Below, in pieces: positions 56,998-64,000 of a DNA stretch of 64,000 nt (positions are counted from its first letter, which is position 1; each line of letters begins with the position of its first letter). Source of the stretch: Streptomyces marianii (GTDB taxonomy: Bacteria > Actinomycetota > Actinomycetes > Streptomycetales > Streptomycetaceae); the NCBI RefSeq assembly GCF_005795905.1, contig NZ_VAWE01000001.1, positions 2,142,501 through 2,206,500 on the forward strand, in the 5' to 3' direction. The notes beneath the pieces are model-generated. The model did not search any database and was not told the origin of the DNA. It worked only from the letters and a program-made list of their open reading frames with translations. A program made the translations under genes and the position numbers.

Positions 56998-57993
56998 TCA
57001 GTCCTGCTCGGCGGGCTGCTCGGTGTCCGGCCGGATGTCGATCCGCCAGCCGGTGAGCCGCGCGGCGAGGCGGGCGTTCTGCCCCTCCTTGCCGATGGCC
57101 AGTGACAGCTGGTAGTCGGGGACCGTCACCCGGGCGGACCTGGCGCCGAGGTCGACGATCTCGACCTTGGACACCCGGGCCGGGGACAGCGCGTTCGCGA
57201 CCATCTCCGCCGGGTCGTCCGACCAGTCCACGATGTCGATCTTCTCACCGTGCAGCTCCGCCATGACATTGCGCACCCGGCCGCCCATCGGGCCGATGCA
57301 CGCGCCCTTGGCGTTCAGGCCGCTGCGCGTGGATCGCACGGCGATCTTGGTTCGGTGGCCGGCCTCACGGGCGATGGCCGCGATCTCGACGGAACCGTCA
57401 GCGATCTCCGGCACCTCGAGCGCGAAGAGTTTTTTCACCAGATTGGGGTGGGTCCTCGACAGGGTGACGGACGGGCCGCGCACCCCCTTCGCCACCCGTA
57501 CGACGTAGGTGCGCAGCCGCAGCCCGTGCGAGTAGTCCTCGCCCGGCACCTGCTCCTGCACCGGCAGGATGGCCTCCAGCTTGTCGTCCAGCTTCACCAG
57601 AACGTTCTTGGGGTCCTTGCCCTGCTGGACCTGGCCGGCCACGATGTCGCCCTCTCGGCGGGCGTACTCGCCGAAGGTGACGTCGTTCTCGGCGTCGCGC
57701 AGCCGCTGCTGGATGACCTGGCGGGCGGTGGACGCCGCGATCCTGCCGAAGTCGTGCGGGGTGTCGTCGAACTCCCGGGGCTCCTGGCCCTCGTCGAGTT
57801 CCGACGGGTCCTCCTTCGCCCACACCGTCACGTGCCCGGTCTGCCGGTTCAGCTCGACCCGGGCGTGCCGACGGCTGCCCTCGGTGCGGTGGTACGCGAT
57901 GAGGAGGGCCGACTCGATGGCGTCGACCAGCAGGTCGAAGGCAATCTCCTTCTCCTGTGCCAAGCCCCTCAGGAGCTTCACGTCGATGTCCAC
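56998..57993 (-). CDS. nusA: Transcription factor NusA
   Basis: Elongation, pausing and antitermination factor; it acts also on the rRNA leader at the left end of the window. 331 aa from the GTG at 57993 with [38 protein letters not shown] starts the N-terminal RNAP-binding domain. The S1 domain contains [17 protein letters not shown]. The KH1 and KH2 domains follow with [12 protein letters not shown] and [13 protein letters not shown]. The longer frame to 58818 overlaps rimP and is rejected. Starts 2 bases after the rimP stop. Confidence 0.96.
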   Translation of the reverse strand: MDIDVKLLRGLAQEKEIAFDLLVDAIESALLIAYHRTEGSRRHARVELNRQTGHVTVWAKEDPSELDEGQEPREFDDTPHDFGRIAASTARQVIQQRLRDAENDVTFGEYARREGDIVAGQVQQGKDPKNVLVKLDDKLEAILPVQEQVPGEDYSHGLRLRTYVVRVAKGVRGPSVTLSRTHPNLVKKLFALEVPEIADGSVEIAAIAREAGHRTKIAVRSTRSGLNAKGACIGPMGGRVRNVMAELHGEKIDIVDWSDDPAEMVANALSPARVSKVEIVDLGARSARVTVPDYQLSLAIGKEGQNARLAARLTGWRIDIRPDTEQPAEQD

Positions 57994-57995
57994 GG

Positions 57996-58520
57996 CTACG
58001 CCTCCTCTTCTTTCTGAATGCCGTTCTTGTCCTTGCGGTTGAACTCGAGCTCCACACGCGCCTTGGCGATCTCGCCGAAGGCGAGCCTGCGGGCGGTGGG
58101 CCTGCGCCCCTTGACGCCCGGCACCTCCAGGTCGAGACCTTCGTCGTCGACGTCGAGGATCCGCGCGACCAGCTCCTCGCCCGGCTTCCCGTCCGGGGTG
58201 GTCAGCTGGAACCGGGCGAGCCGGCCCTTGGCGCGCACGTAGTGGCGGTGTTCGCTGAGCGGGCGCTCCGCTCCGGGGGAGGTCACTTCGAGCTGGTACT
58301 CGCCCTCGCCCATGGCGTCGCTCTCGTCGAGCCTGTCGGAGATGACACGGCTGAGCTCGGCACAGGCGTCGAGATCGACGCCTTCCTCCGAATCCACGAC
58401 GACGCGGAGCACACGGCGGCGGCCGGCCCGGGACAGTTCGATCTCTTCCAGATCCAGGTCCGCGGCGCTGACGAGCGGTTCGAGCAGTCCGCGCAGCCTC
58501 TCGCTCTGGGTGGTGCTCAT
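57996..58520 (-). CDS. rimP: Ribosome maturation factor RimP
   Basis: 30S maturation protein of 174 aa. ATG at 58520 gives the start [39 protein letters not shown] and [12 protein letters not shown] are family segments. The longer frame to 58610 is not supported. First gene of the rimP-nusA-ylxR-infB-ylxP-rbfA-truB cluster, divergent from the lipoprotein gene at 58709. Confidence 0.95.
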   Translation of the reverse strand: MSTTQSERLRGLLEPLVSAADLDLEEIELSRAGRRRVLRVVVDSEEGVDLDACAELSRVISDRLDESDAMGEGEYQLEVTSPGAERPLSEHRHYVRAKGRLARFQLTTPDGKPGEELVARILDVDDEGLDLEVPGVKGRRPTARRLAFGEIAKARVELEFNRKDKNGIQKEEEA

Positions 58521-58708
58521 CCGGGTGACTCCTCGGCCGCGTGTGCTGTTGTGGGTTTCGTCGTGTGTCAGCACAAAGGGTATCCGGTCGCGGGGGGTGT
58601 TGCCGTCCACCCACCGATGACCCGCAGGTACGCTCGCCTGCGGTGATCACATCAAGGCGTCGTCCACCCGATCGGGTGAATACGTCCCAGGGCCCGAGGA
58701 GAGACCAG

Positions 58709-59296
58709 GTGGAGCGCACGGGAACGACGCGCAGACGTGCCCTCTTGGCCACCGGGGCGGCCGCCGCCGCGGTGCTGACCGGGTGCTCGACGGACGAGCC
58801 CCGGGCACGGCGCGCCACGCCCCGGAGCGAGTCGGCGGAGACCGTGCTGCGCCGGCGCAGCGCCGAGCTGAGCGGCGCCCTGCTGCTGCGGTACGACGCG
58901 GTGCTGACGGCTCATCCGGCACTGGCGGCCCGACTGTCGCCGCTGCGGGCCGAGGTGGTGCGGCATGTCGAGGCGCTGGCGCCCACCGGGTCACGGCCGC
59001 GGCCCGGGACCCCGCCGGCACCGTCGGTGTCCCGGCCTCCGTCGCCCTCCGCCCCCGCACCGTCCGCTTCCGGGCCCGCGCGGCCCGGCCCGTCGTCCAC
59101 GGCGAGCCCCGCGGCGCCCCCGGTACCCGCCGACGCCGGGGCGGCCGTTCGCGAACTCGCCGCGGCCGAGCGGACCACCGCCGACGGGCACACCGCCGCG
59201 CTGAGCGGCGCCCCGCCGGAGTACGCACGGCTGCTGGCCTCGGTCGCCGCGGCAGGTGCGGTCCACGCCTATCTGCTGACGGAAGGGTCCCGTTGA
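58709..59296 (+). CDS. Lipoprotein with Tat-like signal, partner of ferritin-like gene
   Basis: 195 aa from the GTG at 58709 (GAGGAGA upstream). The N-terminus [21 protein letters not shown] combines a twin-arginine-like RRR motif with a lipobox (LTGC, Cys about 24). A helical part follows, and a Pro/Ser/Ala-rich region of about 60 residues (100-150) separates it from a last helix. It ends in TGATG overlap with 59296, so both are translated together. No enzymatic family recognised. The pair resembles Streptomyces gene pairs with a DUF4439 ferritin-like protein. Confidence 0.75.
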   Translation: MERTGTTRRRALLATGAAAAAVLTGCSTDEPRARRATPRSESAETVLRRRSAELSGALLLRYDAVLTAHPALAARLSPLRAEVVRHVEALAPTGSRPRPGTPPAPSVSRPPSPSAPAPSASGPARPGPSSTASPAAPPVPADAGAAVRELAAAERTTADGHTAALSGAPPEYARLLASVAAAGAVHAYLLTEGSR

Positions 59297-59724
59297 TGAG
59301 CGACGCGCTGGCCGCGGCACAGGCCGCCCTCGCGGCCGAGCACGCCGCCGTCTACGGCTACGGCGTGGTCGGCGGCCGGGTCGGCGAGGCCCGCCGGGCC
59401 GAGGCCGTCGCGGCGTACGCCGCGCACCGGGCCCGCCGAAACGCCCTGGAGCGCACGGTCCGTGATCTCGGCGGGAAGCCCCCCGCCGCGCAGGCCGCCT
59501 ACGCACTGCCCTTCGCGGTACCCGACACGGCGGCCGCGGTCCGGCTGGCCGCCGTTCTGGAGGACCGGGTCGCGGGCGTCTACTCCGATCTGGTGCGGGC
59601 CGCCGGGGGCCCGCTGCGCCACGACGCCGCGGCCGCGCTGCGCGAGGCGGCGGTGCGGTCGGTGCGGTGGCGCGGTACCGGCGTAGCCTTTCCCGGGCTT
59701 GCCGAGCGAGCCGCGGCGCAGTGA
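59296..59724 (+). CDS. Ferritin-like (DUF4439) protein
   Basis: A 142-aa four-helix protein. LAAAQAALAAEHAAVYGYGVVGG carries a Glu/His pair, then AAHRARRNALERTVRDLGG and ALEDRVAGVYSDLV-type helices complete a ferritin-like bundle as in DUF4439. Its start overlaps the preceding stop. A role as an oxidative or metal-related partner of the lipoprotein is possible but unproven. Confidence 0.8.
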   Translation: MSDALAAAQAALAAEHAAVYGYGVVGGRVGEARRAEAVAAYAAHRARRNALERTVRDLGGKPPAAQAAYALPFAVPDTAAAVRLAAVLEDRVAGVYSDLVRAAGGPLRHDAAAALREAAVRSVRWRGTGVAFPGLAERAAAQ

Positions 59725-59741
59725 AAGGGAACAACGCACGC

Positions 59742-60614
59742 ATGGGTTTCGAACCGCCCCGGCGTCTGGTGCGGGCGCTCGGAGACAACGACTGGACCGG
59801 GCAGCTGCCGAAGCTCGTCGAGGAGACCGCCGTCCGCGACGGGCTGGAGATCGAGCGGGTGATGGTGCCCGGCGGCCGGAGCAGTCTCGTCGTCCTCGTG
59901 CGGCGGCGGGACGGCACGCCCGCCGCCCTCAAGCTCGTGCCGCCGTTCGCGGGGCCGGCCCTGGAGCGGGCGGCACTCGCGCACTGGAACGGATTCGGCG
60001 CGGTGCGGCTGCTGGGCGGTTCCGGAGGCGCGCTGCTGCTGGAGCGGCTGCATCCCGAGCTGTCCGTGCGCTCGCTCCCGGAGGCCAAGGCACTGCTCGA
60101 GGCCGCAGGCACGATGCGCCGGCTGTGGGTGGAGCCGCCGTCCGGCCATGGCTTTGAGACAGTGGCCGAGCGCACGGCCCGTCAGGTGTCCGCGCTGCCG
60201 GAACGCGCCGCCGCAGCACCGCAGTCGCTGGTGGACGAGGCGCTGGCCGCGCGTGCGGAACTGCTCGCGCACTCCCCCGAGTCGCTGCTGCTGCACGGGA
60301 ACTTCCGCCAGAGCAAGGTGCTCGCGGGCGACCGCACGCCCTGGCTGGCGGTCGGGCCGGAGCCGTTGGTCGGCGAGCGGGCGTACGACCTGGCGCGGCT
60401 GGCCAGGGACCGGGTGGAGGACCTGGTCGCCGCGGCCGCCGGCGCTTCCGCGACCCGCCGCCGGGTGAACCGGCTCGCGGACTCGCTGGACGTCGACCGG
60501 GACCGGCTGCGCGGCTGGACGCTGTTCCGCGCGGTGGAGTCGGGCACGCGGGCGATCGCCGAGGGGCGGCACGCCGAGGGTGAGCTGTCGCTGGAGTTCG
60601 CCGGCTGGCTGTGA
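59742..60614 (+). CDS. Aminoglycoside phosphotransferase-fold protein, probable pseudokinase
   Basis: 290 aa with the APH(6)/hydroxyurea-type fold: ALKLVPP holds the ATP lysine (K64) and LLERL the hinge. The catalytic loop reads HGNFRQSK (185-192) where active enzymes have HGDLHxxN, so the catalytic Asp is Asn187 and the metal Asn is Lys192. The following metal Asp is Gly205 in AVGPEPLVGERAYD (usual form IDPKPLVG). All three key residues are thus replaced, while the surrounding frame is intact. It starts 17 bases after the ferritin-like gene. Confidence 0.85.
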   Translation: MGFEPPRRLVRALGDNDWTGQLPKLVEETAVRDGLEIERVMVPGGRSSLVVLVRRRDGTPAALKLVPPFAGPALERAALAHWNGFGAVRLLGGSGGALLLERLHPELSVRSLPEAKALLEAAGTMRRLWVEPPSGHGFETVAERTARQVSALPERAAAAPQSLVDEALAARAELLAHSPESLLLHGNFRQSKVLAGDRTPWLAVGPEPLVGERAYDLARLARDRVEDLVAAAAGASATRRRVNRLADSLDVDRDRLRGWTLFRAVESGTRAIAEGRHAEGELSLEFAGWL

Positions 60615-60697
60615 GCCCACGGCGCCTCGCCGGCGGTCGTGCGGGCGGGCCGGCGACCCGCCGCCGTCCACGCCGGGCACCAGAGGGCACAGCGGCG

Positions 60698-60751
60698 GAC
60701 GAGGCCGGGGGGCCGGGCCGGTGCGCACCGGCCCGGCCCCCCGGCCTCGTC
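60698..60751. terminator. 27-bp perfect palindrome, bidirectional terminator
   Basis: GACGAGGCCGGGGGGCCGGG, continuing to 60724, is followed directly by its exact reverse complement (60725-60751) with no spacer. It lies between the convergent pseudokinase gene (stop 60614) and proS (stop 60773). It would end transcription in both directions. Confidence 0.88.
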
Positions 60752-60772
60752 GTCGGCGCAAGCGCCGCCGCG

Positions 60773-62467
60773 TCAGTCGGTGAGGCGCGCGACGGCCTCC
60801 TCGACCGTCAGCTCCTCGCGCTCGCCCGTGCGGCGGTCCTTCAGCTCCACGACGCCCTCGCCGGAGCGGCGGCCCGCCACCAGGATCCTGGGGACGCCGA
60901 TCAGCTCCGCGTCGGTGAACTTCACGCCCGGGGAGACACCGGCCCGGTCGTCCACGAGCACCCGCAGGCCCGCCGCGCCGAGCTTCCCGGCCACGTCGAG
61001 TGCGAGCTCGGTCTGCAGCGCCTTGCCTGCCGCGACGACGTGGACGTCCGCCGGGGCGATCTCGCCGGGCCAGCACAGGCCCTGCTCGTCGGCGTGCTGC
61101 TCGGCGAGGGCGGCCACGGCGCGGGAGACGCCGATGCCGTAGGAGCCCATGGTCACGCGGACCGGCTTGCCGTTCTGGCCCAGGACGTCGAGCTGGAAGG
61201 CGTCCGTGTACTTGCGGCCCAGCTGGAAGATGTGGCCGATCTCGATGGCGCGGTCGAGCTTCAGTCCGGTGCCGCAGGCAGGGCACGGGTCGCCGTCCTC
61301 GACGACGACCACGTCCAGGTAGTCGTCGACCTCGAAGTCACGGCCGGCGACGACGTCGCGGGCGTGCTTGTCCTGCTTGTTGGCGCCGGTGATCCAGGCG
61401 GTGCCCGGGGCGACGCGCGGGTCGGCGATGTAGCGGACCTTCTCCAGGCCCTGCGGGCCGACGTATCCACGCACCAGGTCGGGACGGCCGACGAAGTCCT
61501 CGGCGGTGACCAGCTCGACGGCCGCCGGGGCCAGGTGGTCCGTGAGCTTGCCGAGGTCGACCTCGCGGTCCCCGGGCACACCGACGGCGACGATCTCACC
61601 GTCGACCTTCACGAGGAGGTTCTTGAGCGTGGCGGAGGCGGGCACGCCGAGGTGGTCGGCGAGCGTCTCGATGGTCGGGGTGTCCGGGGTGTCCAGTTCC
61701 TCGACGGGGCCGTGCTCGCCGGTGACCGGCTTCAGGTCGAAGGTGACGGCCTCGGTGTTCGCCGCGTAGTCGCAGGAGGGGCAGTGGACGAAGGTGTCCT
61801 CACCGGCGGCGGCCGGGGCGAGGAACTCCTCGGAGGCCGAGCCGCCCATGGCGCCGGAGACGGCGGAGACGATGCGGTGCTCCAGACCGAGGCGCTGGAA
61901 GATCTTGATGTACGCCTCGCGGTGCAGCCGGTACGACTCCGCCAGCCCCTCGTCGGTGGTGTCGAAGGAGTACGAGTCCTTCATCTGGAACTCGCGGCCG
62001 CGCAGGATGCCGGAGCGCGGACGGGCCTCGTCGCGGTACTTCGTCTGGATCTGGTACAGGATGACCGGGAGGTCCTTGTACGAGGTGCACTGGTCCTTCA
62101 CCAGCAGGGTGAAGATCTCCTCGTGGGTGGGCCCGAGCAGGTAGTCCGCACCCTTGCGGTCCTGGAGGCGGAACAGCTCGGCGCCGTACTCCTCCCAGCG
62201 CCCGGTAGCCTCGTACGGCTCCTTGGGCAGCAGCGCGGGCAGCAGCACCTCCTGGGCGCCGATGGCGTCCATCTCCTCGCGGACGACCCGGGCGACGTTC
62301 TCCAGGACTCGCATGCCGAGGGGCAGCCAGCTCCAGATGCCCGCCGCGTTCCGGCGGACGTAGCCGGCACGGACCAGCAGCTTGTGGCTGAGCGTCTCGG
62401 CGTCCGCCGGGTCGTCGCGCAGTGTCTTGACCATCAGACGGGACATGCGCTGGACCTGGGCTGCCAT
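60773..62467 (-). CDS. proS: Prolyl-tRNA synthetase
   Basis: Charges tRNA-Pro. 564 aa from the ATG at 62467 (AGGAGAC upstream), the bacterial long form with an editing (INS) domain, seen as the insert around residues 240-400 ([31 protein letters not shown]). Class II motifs: [12 protein letters not shown] (motif 1 region), [10 protein letters not shown] (motif 2) and [14 protein letters not shown] (motif 3). An ATG 10 codons upstream is less likely. Confidence 0.96.
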   Translation of the reverse strand: MAAQVQRMSRLMVKTLRDDPADAETLSHKLLVRAGYVRRNAAGIWSWLPLGMRVLENVARVVREEMDAIGAQEVLLPALLPKEPYEATGRWEEYGAELFRLQDRKGADYLLGPTHEEIFTLLVKDQCTSYKDLPVILYQIQTKYRDEARPRSGILRGREFQMKDSYSFDTTDEGLAESYRLHREAYIKIFQRLGLEHRIVSAVSGAMGGSASEEFLAPAAAGEDTFVHCPSCDYAANTEAVTFDLKPVTGEHGPVEELDTPDTPTIETLADHLGVPASATLKNLLVKVDGEIVAVGVPGDREVDLGKLTDHLAPAAVELVTAEDFVGRPDLVRGYVGPQGLEKVRYIADPRVAPGTAWITGANKQDKHARDVVAGRDFEVDDYLDVVVVEDGDPCPACGTGLKLDRAIEIGHIFQLGRKYTDAFQLDVLGQNGKPVRVTMGSYGIGVSRAVAALAEQHADEQGLCWPGEIAPADVHVVAAGKALQTELALDVAGKLGAAGLRVLVDDRAGVSPGVKFTDAELIGVPRILVAGRRSGEGVVELKDRRTGEREELTVEEAVARLTD

Positions 62468-62592
62468 GGATTGTCTCCTGCGTACAAGTGCGTACAAGAA
62501 AGGGTGATGTCCAGGAGGTTAGCCGGGCGGTGCCAGCGGGCGGAAATCAGTCCCGTTCCGCACACCCGTCGCGCGTGCGTGCGGTACGGCCA

Positions 62593-63135
62593 TCAGGCGC
62601 CGCGCAGCAGTGGCAGCGGGGCCCCCATCACCGCGTACGGCTTCGGAGCGCTGGGGAAGACGACCTGGCGCGCCAGGTCCTGGTAGCCGAGGGCGCGGTA
62701 CAGGCCGCGTGCCCGGCTCTCGGTGTCGATCGCGGACAGGATGGAGCGGGGCTGGGCGGCGCCGTCGGTGATGGTGGTGATCAGCCGGCGGCCGATGCCC
62801 CTCCCCTGGTAGGCCGGGTGGACATGGAGCTCGGTGATCACGAAGGAATCGTCCAGCCAGTCGTCGGAACCGTTGCTGCGCAGATACGGCTCCACGACCG
62901 TGGACCACCAGTGGGTGCGGTCGTTTGGCATCCCGTACACGAACCCCACCAGTCGGCCCGCGGGAGTCGTCGCGCCGAGGGCGTGGGCCCCGGGGCTGAG
63001 CAGGTGCCGGAGCACGATGTGGCGGCGGATACCGATCTCCTCCGCGGTGAGGCCGAAGGCGAGGGCCTGCACGGAGAGGGCGTCGTCCACGCGTGCGGCG
63101 AGGTTGACCGGCGCGACCTCGACATCGTGTTCCAT
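62593..63135 (-). CDS. GNAT-family N-acetyltransferase
   Basis: 180 aa. The acetyl-CoA-binding motif is PAYQGRGIGRRLI (Q/RxxGxG/A) near residue 105, preceded by the usual LHVHP strand; ALGATTPAGRLVGFVYG forms the N-terminal strand pair. The acceptor is unknown. It is 126 bases upstream of the proS start and 28 bases from the next acetyltransferase in the same direction. Confidence 0.9.
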   Translation of the reverse strand: MEHDVEVAPVNLAARVDDALSVQALAFGLTAEEIGIRRHIVLRHLLSPGAHALGATTPAGRLVGFVYGMPNDRTHWWSTVVEPYLRSNGSDDWLDDSFVITELHVHPAYQGRGIGRRLITTITDGAAQPRSILSAIDTESRARGLYRALGYQDLARQVVFPSAPKPYAVMGAPLPLLRGA

Positions 63136-63163
63136 GCGGGAACCCTACTTCTCCGCCTGCCGC

Positions 63164-64000
63164 TCAGAACAGCACGCTCATGAACGCACCGACCTCGCGG
63201 AATCCCACCCGTCGGTACGCCGCGCGGGCCGCGGTGTTGTAGTCGTTCACGTACAGGCTGACGAGCGGTGCGACATCGGCGAGGGCGTAGCTGATCACGG
63301 CCGCCATCCCGGTCTCGGACAGGCCGCGTCCGCGGTACTCGGGGGCGACCCAGACGCCCTGGATCTGGCACGCCAGCGGTGTGGCGGCGCCGATCTCGGC
63401 CTTGAAGACGACCTTGCCGTCGTCGATCCTGGCGAAGGAGCGGCCCGTGCCCACGAGTTCGGCGATCCGGGCCTGGTAGAGCAGTCCGCCGTCACCGGCC
63501 ATCGGGGAGACGCCGACCTCCTCGGTGAACATGGCCACGCACGCGGGCATGATCACCTCCATCTCGTCCTTGCGGATGCGCCGCACGTACGGGTCGGGCT
63601 CGATGTCCCGGGGCAGGGACTCGGTGACCATGAGCGGCTGGTGGGCGCGGACTTCGCGGGCCGGGCCCCAGCTGGGCTCCAGCAGCTTCCACAGCGCGGA
63701 GGTGGTCTCGGCCGGCCCCACGATGGACGAGCAGCGGCGGCCGGCCCTGCGGGCACGGTCGGCGAAGGCGCGGACGGCCTCGGGGGTGGCGCAGATGGGG
63801 ACGAGATTGGCGCCGGAGTAGCAGAGCGAGCGGAGCCGTCCGTCCGCGTACCAGCCCCACATCTCGCCGCCGAGGCGCCAGGGGTCGAGTCCTGCGACCT
63901 GGACCCGGGCGGTGACGAACGCGTTGGCGACCGGGTCGCTCTCCAGGACCGCGAGGGTGGCCCCCAGGTCGTCGGGATCGAGGACCCGGGTGGTCGTCTG
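63164..64000 (-). CDS. GNAT-family N-acetyltransferase, N-terminus outside the window
   Basis: The open frame runs to the last base of the window, so the start is beyond 64000. An internal ATG at 63862 is not the real start because upstream codons continue well (QTTTRVLDPDDLGATLAVLE). Fused N-terminal region of DUF4081 type, then a GNAT domain with VAPEYRGRGLSETGM (acetyl-CoA site) and LYVNDYNTAARAAYRRVGF. Acceptor unknown. Confidence 0.9.
   Translation of the reverse strand, partial: QTTTRVLDPDDLGATLAVLESDPVANAFVTARVQVAGLDPWRLGGEMWGWYADGRLRSLCYSGANLVPICATPEAVRAFADRARRAGRRCSSIVGPAETTSALWKLLEPSWGPAREVRAHQPLMVTESLPRDIEPDPYVRRIRKDEMEVIMPACVAMFTEEVGVSPMAGDGGLLYQARIAELVGTGRSFARIDDGKVVFKAEIGAATPLACQIQGVWVAPEYRGRGLSETGMAAVISYALADVAPLVSLYVNDYNTAARAAYRRVGFREVGAFMSVLF

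Noticed and set aside
56998..58818. 606-codon extended frame for nusA
   Set aside because: The upstream 275 codons are an out-of-frame reading through rimP; the GTG at 57993 has a strong ribosome site and the family's start.

Overview
The window is high-GC actinobacterial chromosome, almost certainly Streptomyces. The gene order rnj-dapA-thyX, then dapB-M16 peptidase-pnp-rpsO, then a type VII secretion (ESX/T7SS) locus, then ribF-truB-rbfA-ylxP-infB-ylxR-nusA-rimP and proS matches what I remember of the Streptomyces coelicolor SCO57xx region. GTG/TTG starts are common and 4-base stop/start overlaps are frequent. No tools were run: family calls come from motifs and remembered homologues.

Layout. 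1-611: 5' end of a 16S rRNA gene on the minus strand with its leader and promoter region. 612-4248: rnj, dapA and thyX, minus strand. 4440-5351: two small membrane proteins, plus strand. 5574-10990: operon rpsO-pnp-M16 peptidase-dapB-membrane protein, minus strand, with the known rpsO-pnp intergenic hairpin. 11153-39964: a T7SS locus. eccD (minus) and eccC (plus) lie at its left edge. The two WXG100 genes, a PPE-like long WXG protein, two mycosins and eccB (minus), then eccE, a conserved partner and a MinD-like ATPase (plus), lie at its right edge. Between these two halves is a 10.4-kb accessory island (16873-27221): a 159-aa WXG-type protein, a 758-aa candidate secreted effector, membrane-anchored partners, three copies of one lipoprotein gene (the third with an exact 336-bp in-frame deletion), a broken second effector copy, an intact IS630-family element, an IS5-family remnant, a DUF397-like gene and a DinB-like gene. 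40172-46225: a complete five-gene dipeptide/oligopeptide-type ABC importer. 46371-58520: ribF, a 1258-aa protein with a trypsin-like domain, a P-loop NTPase and a helical-repeat tail, and the translation/transcription operon rimP-nusA-ylxR-infB-ylxP-rbfA-truB. 58709-60614: a Tat-type lipoprotein, a ferritin-like protein and an aminoglycoside-phosphotransferase relative with ruined catalytic residues. 60773-64000: proS and two acetyltransferases, the last cut by the window edge.

How the parts work together. EccB, EccC, EccD and EccE would form the membrane secretion machine, EccC supplying three ATPase modules. The WXG100 pair and the longer WXG/LXG-like proteins would be substrates and the mycosins outer-face proteases. 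The island between the halves reads as a variable substrate/partner cassette undergoing duplication, deletion and IS insertion. The most novel-looking items are this cassette, the trypsin-like/NTPase/repeat protein whose serine and Walker lysine are both replaced, and the pseudokinase next to proS.
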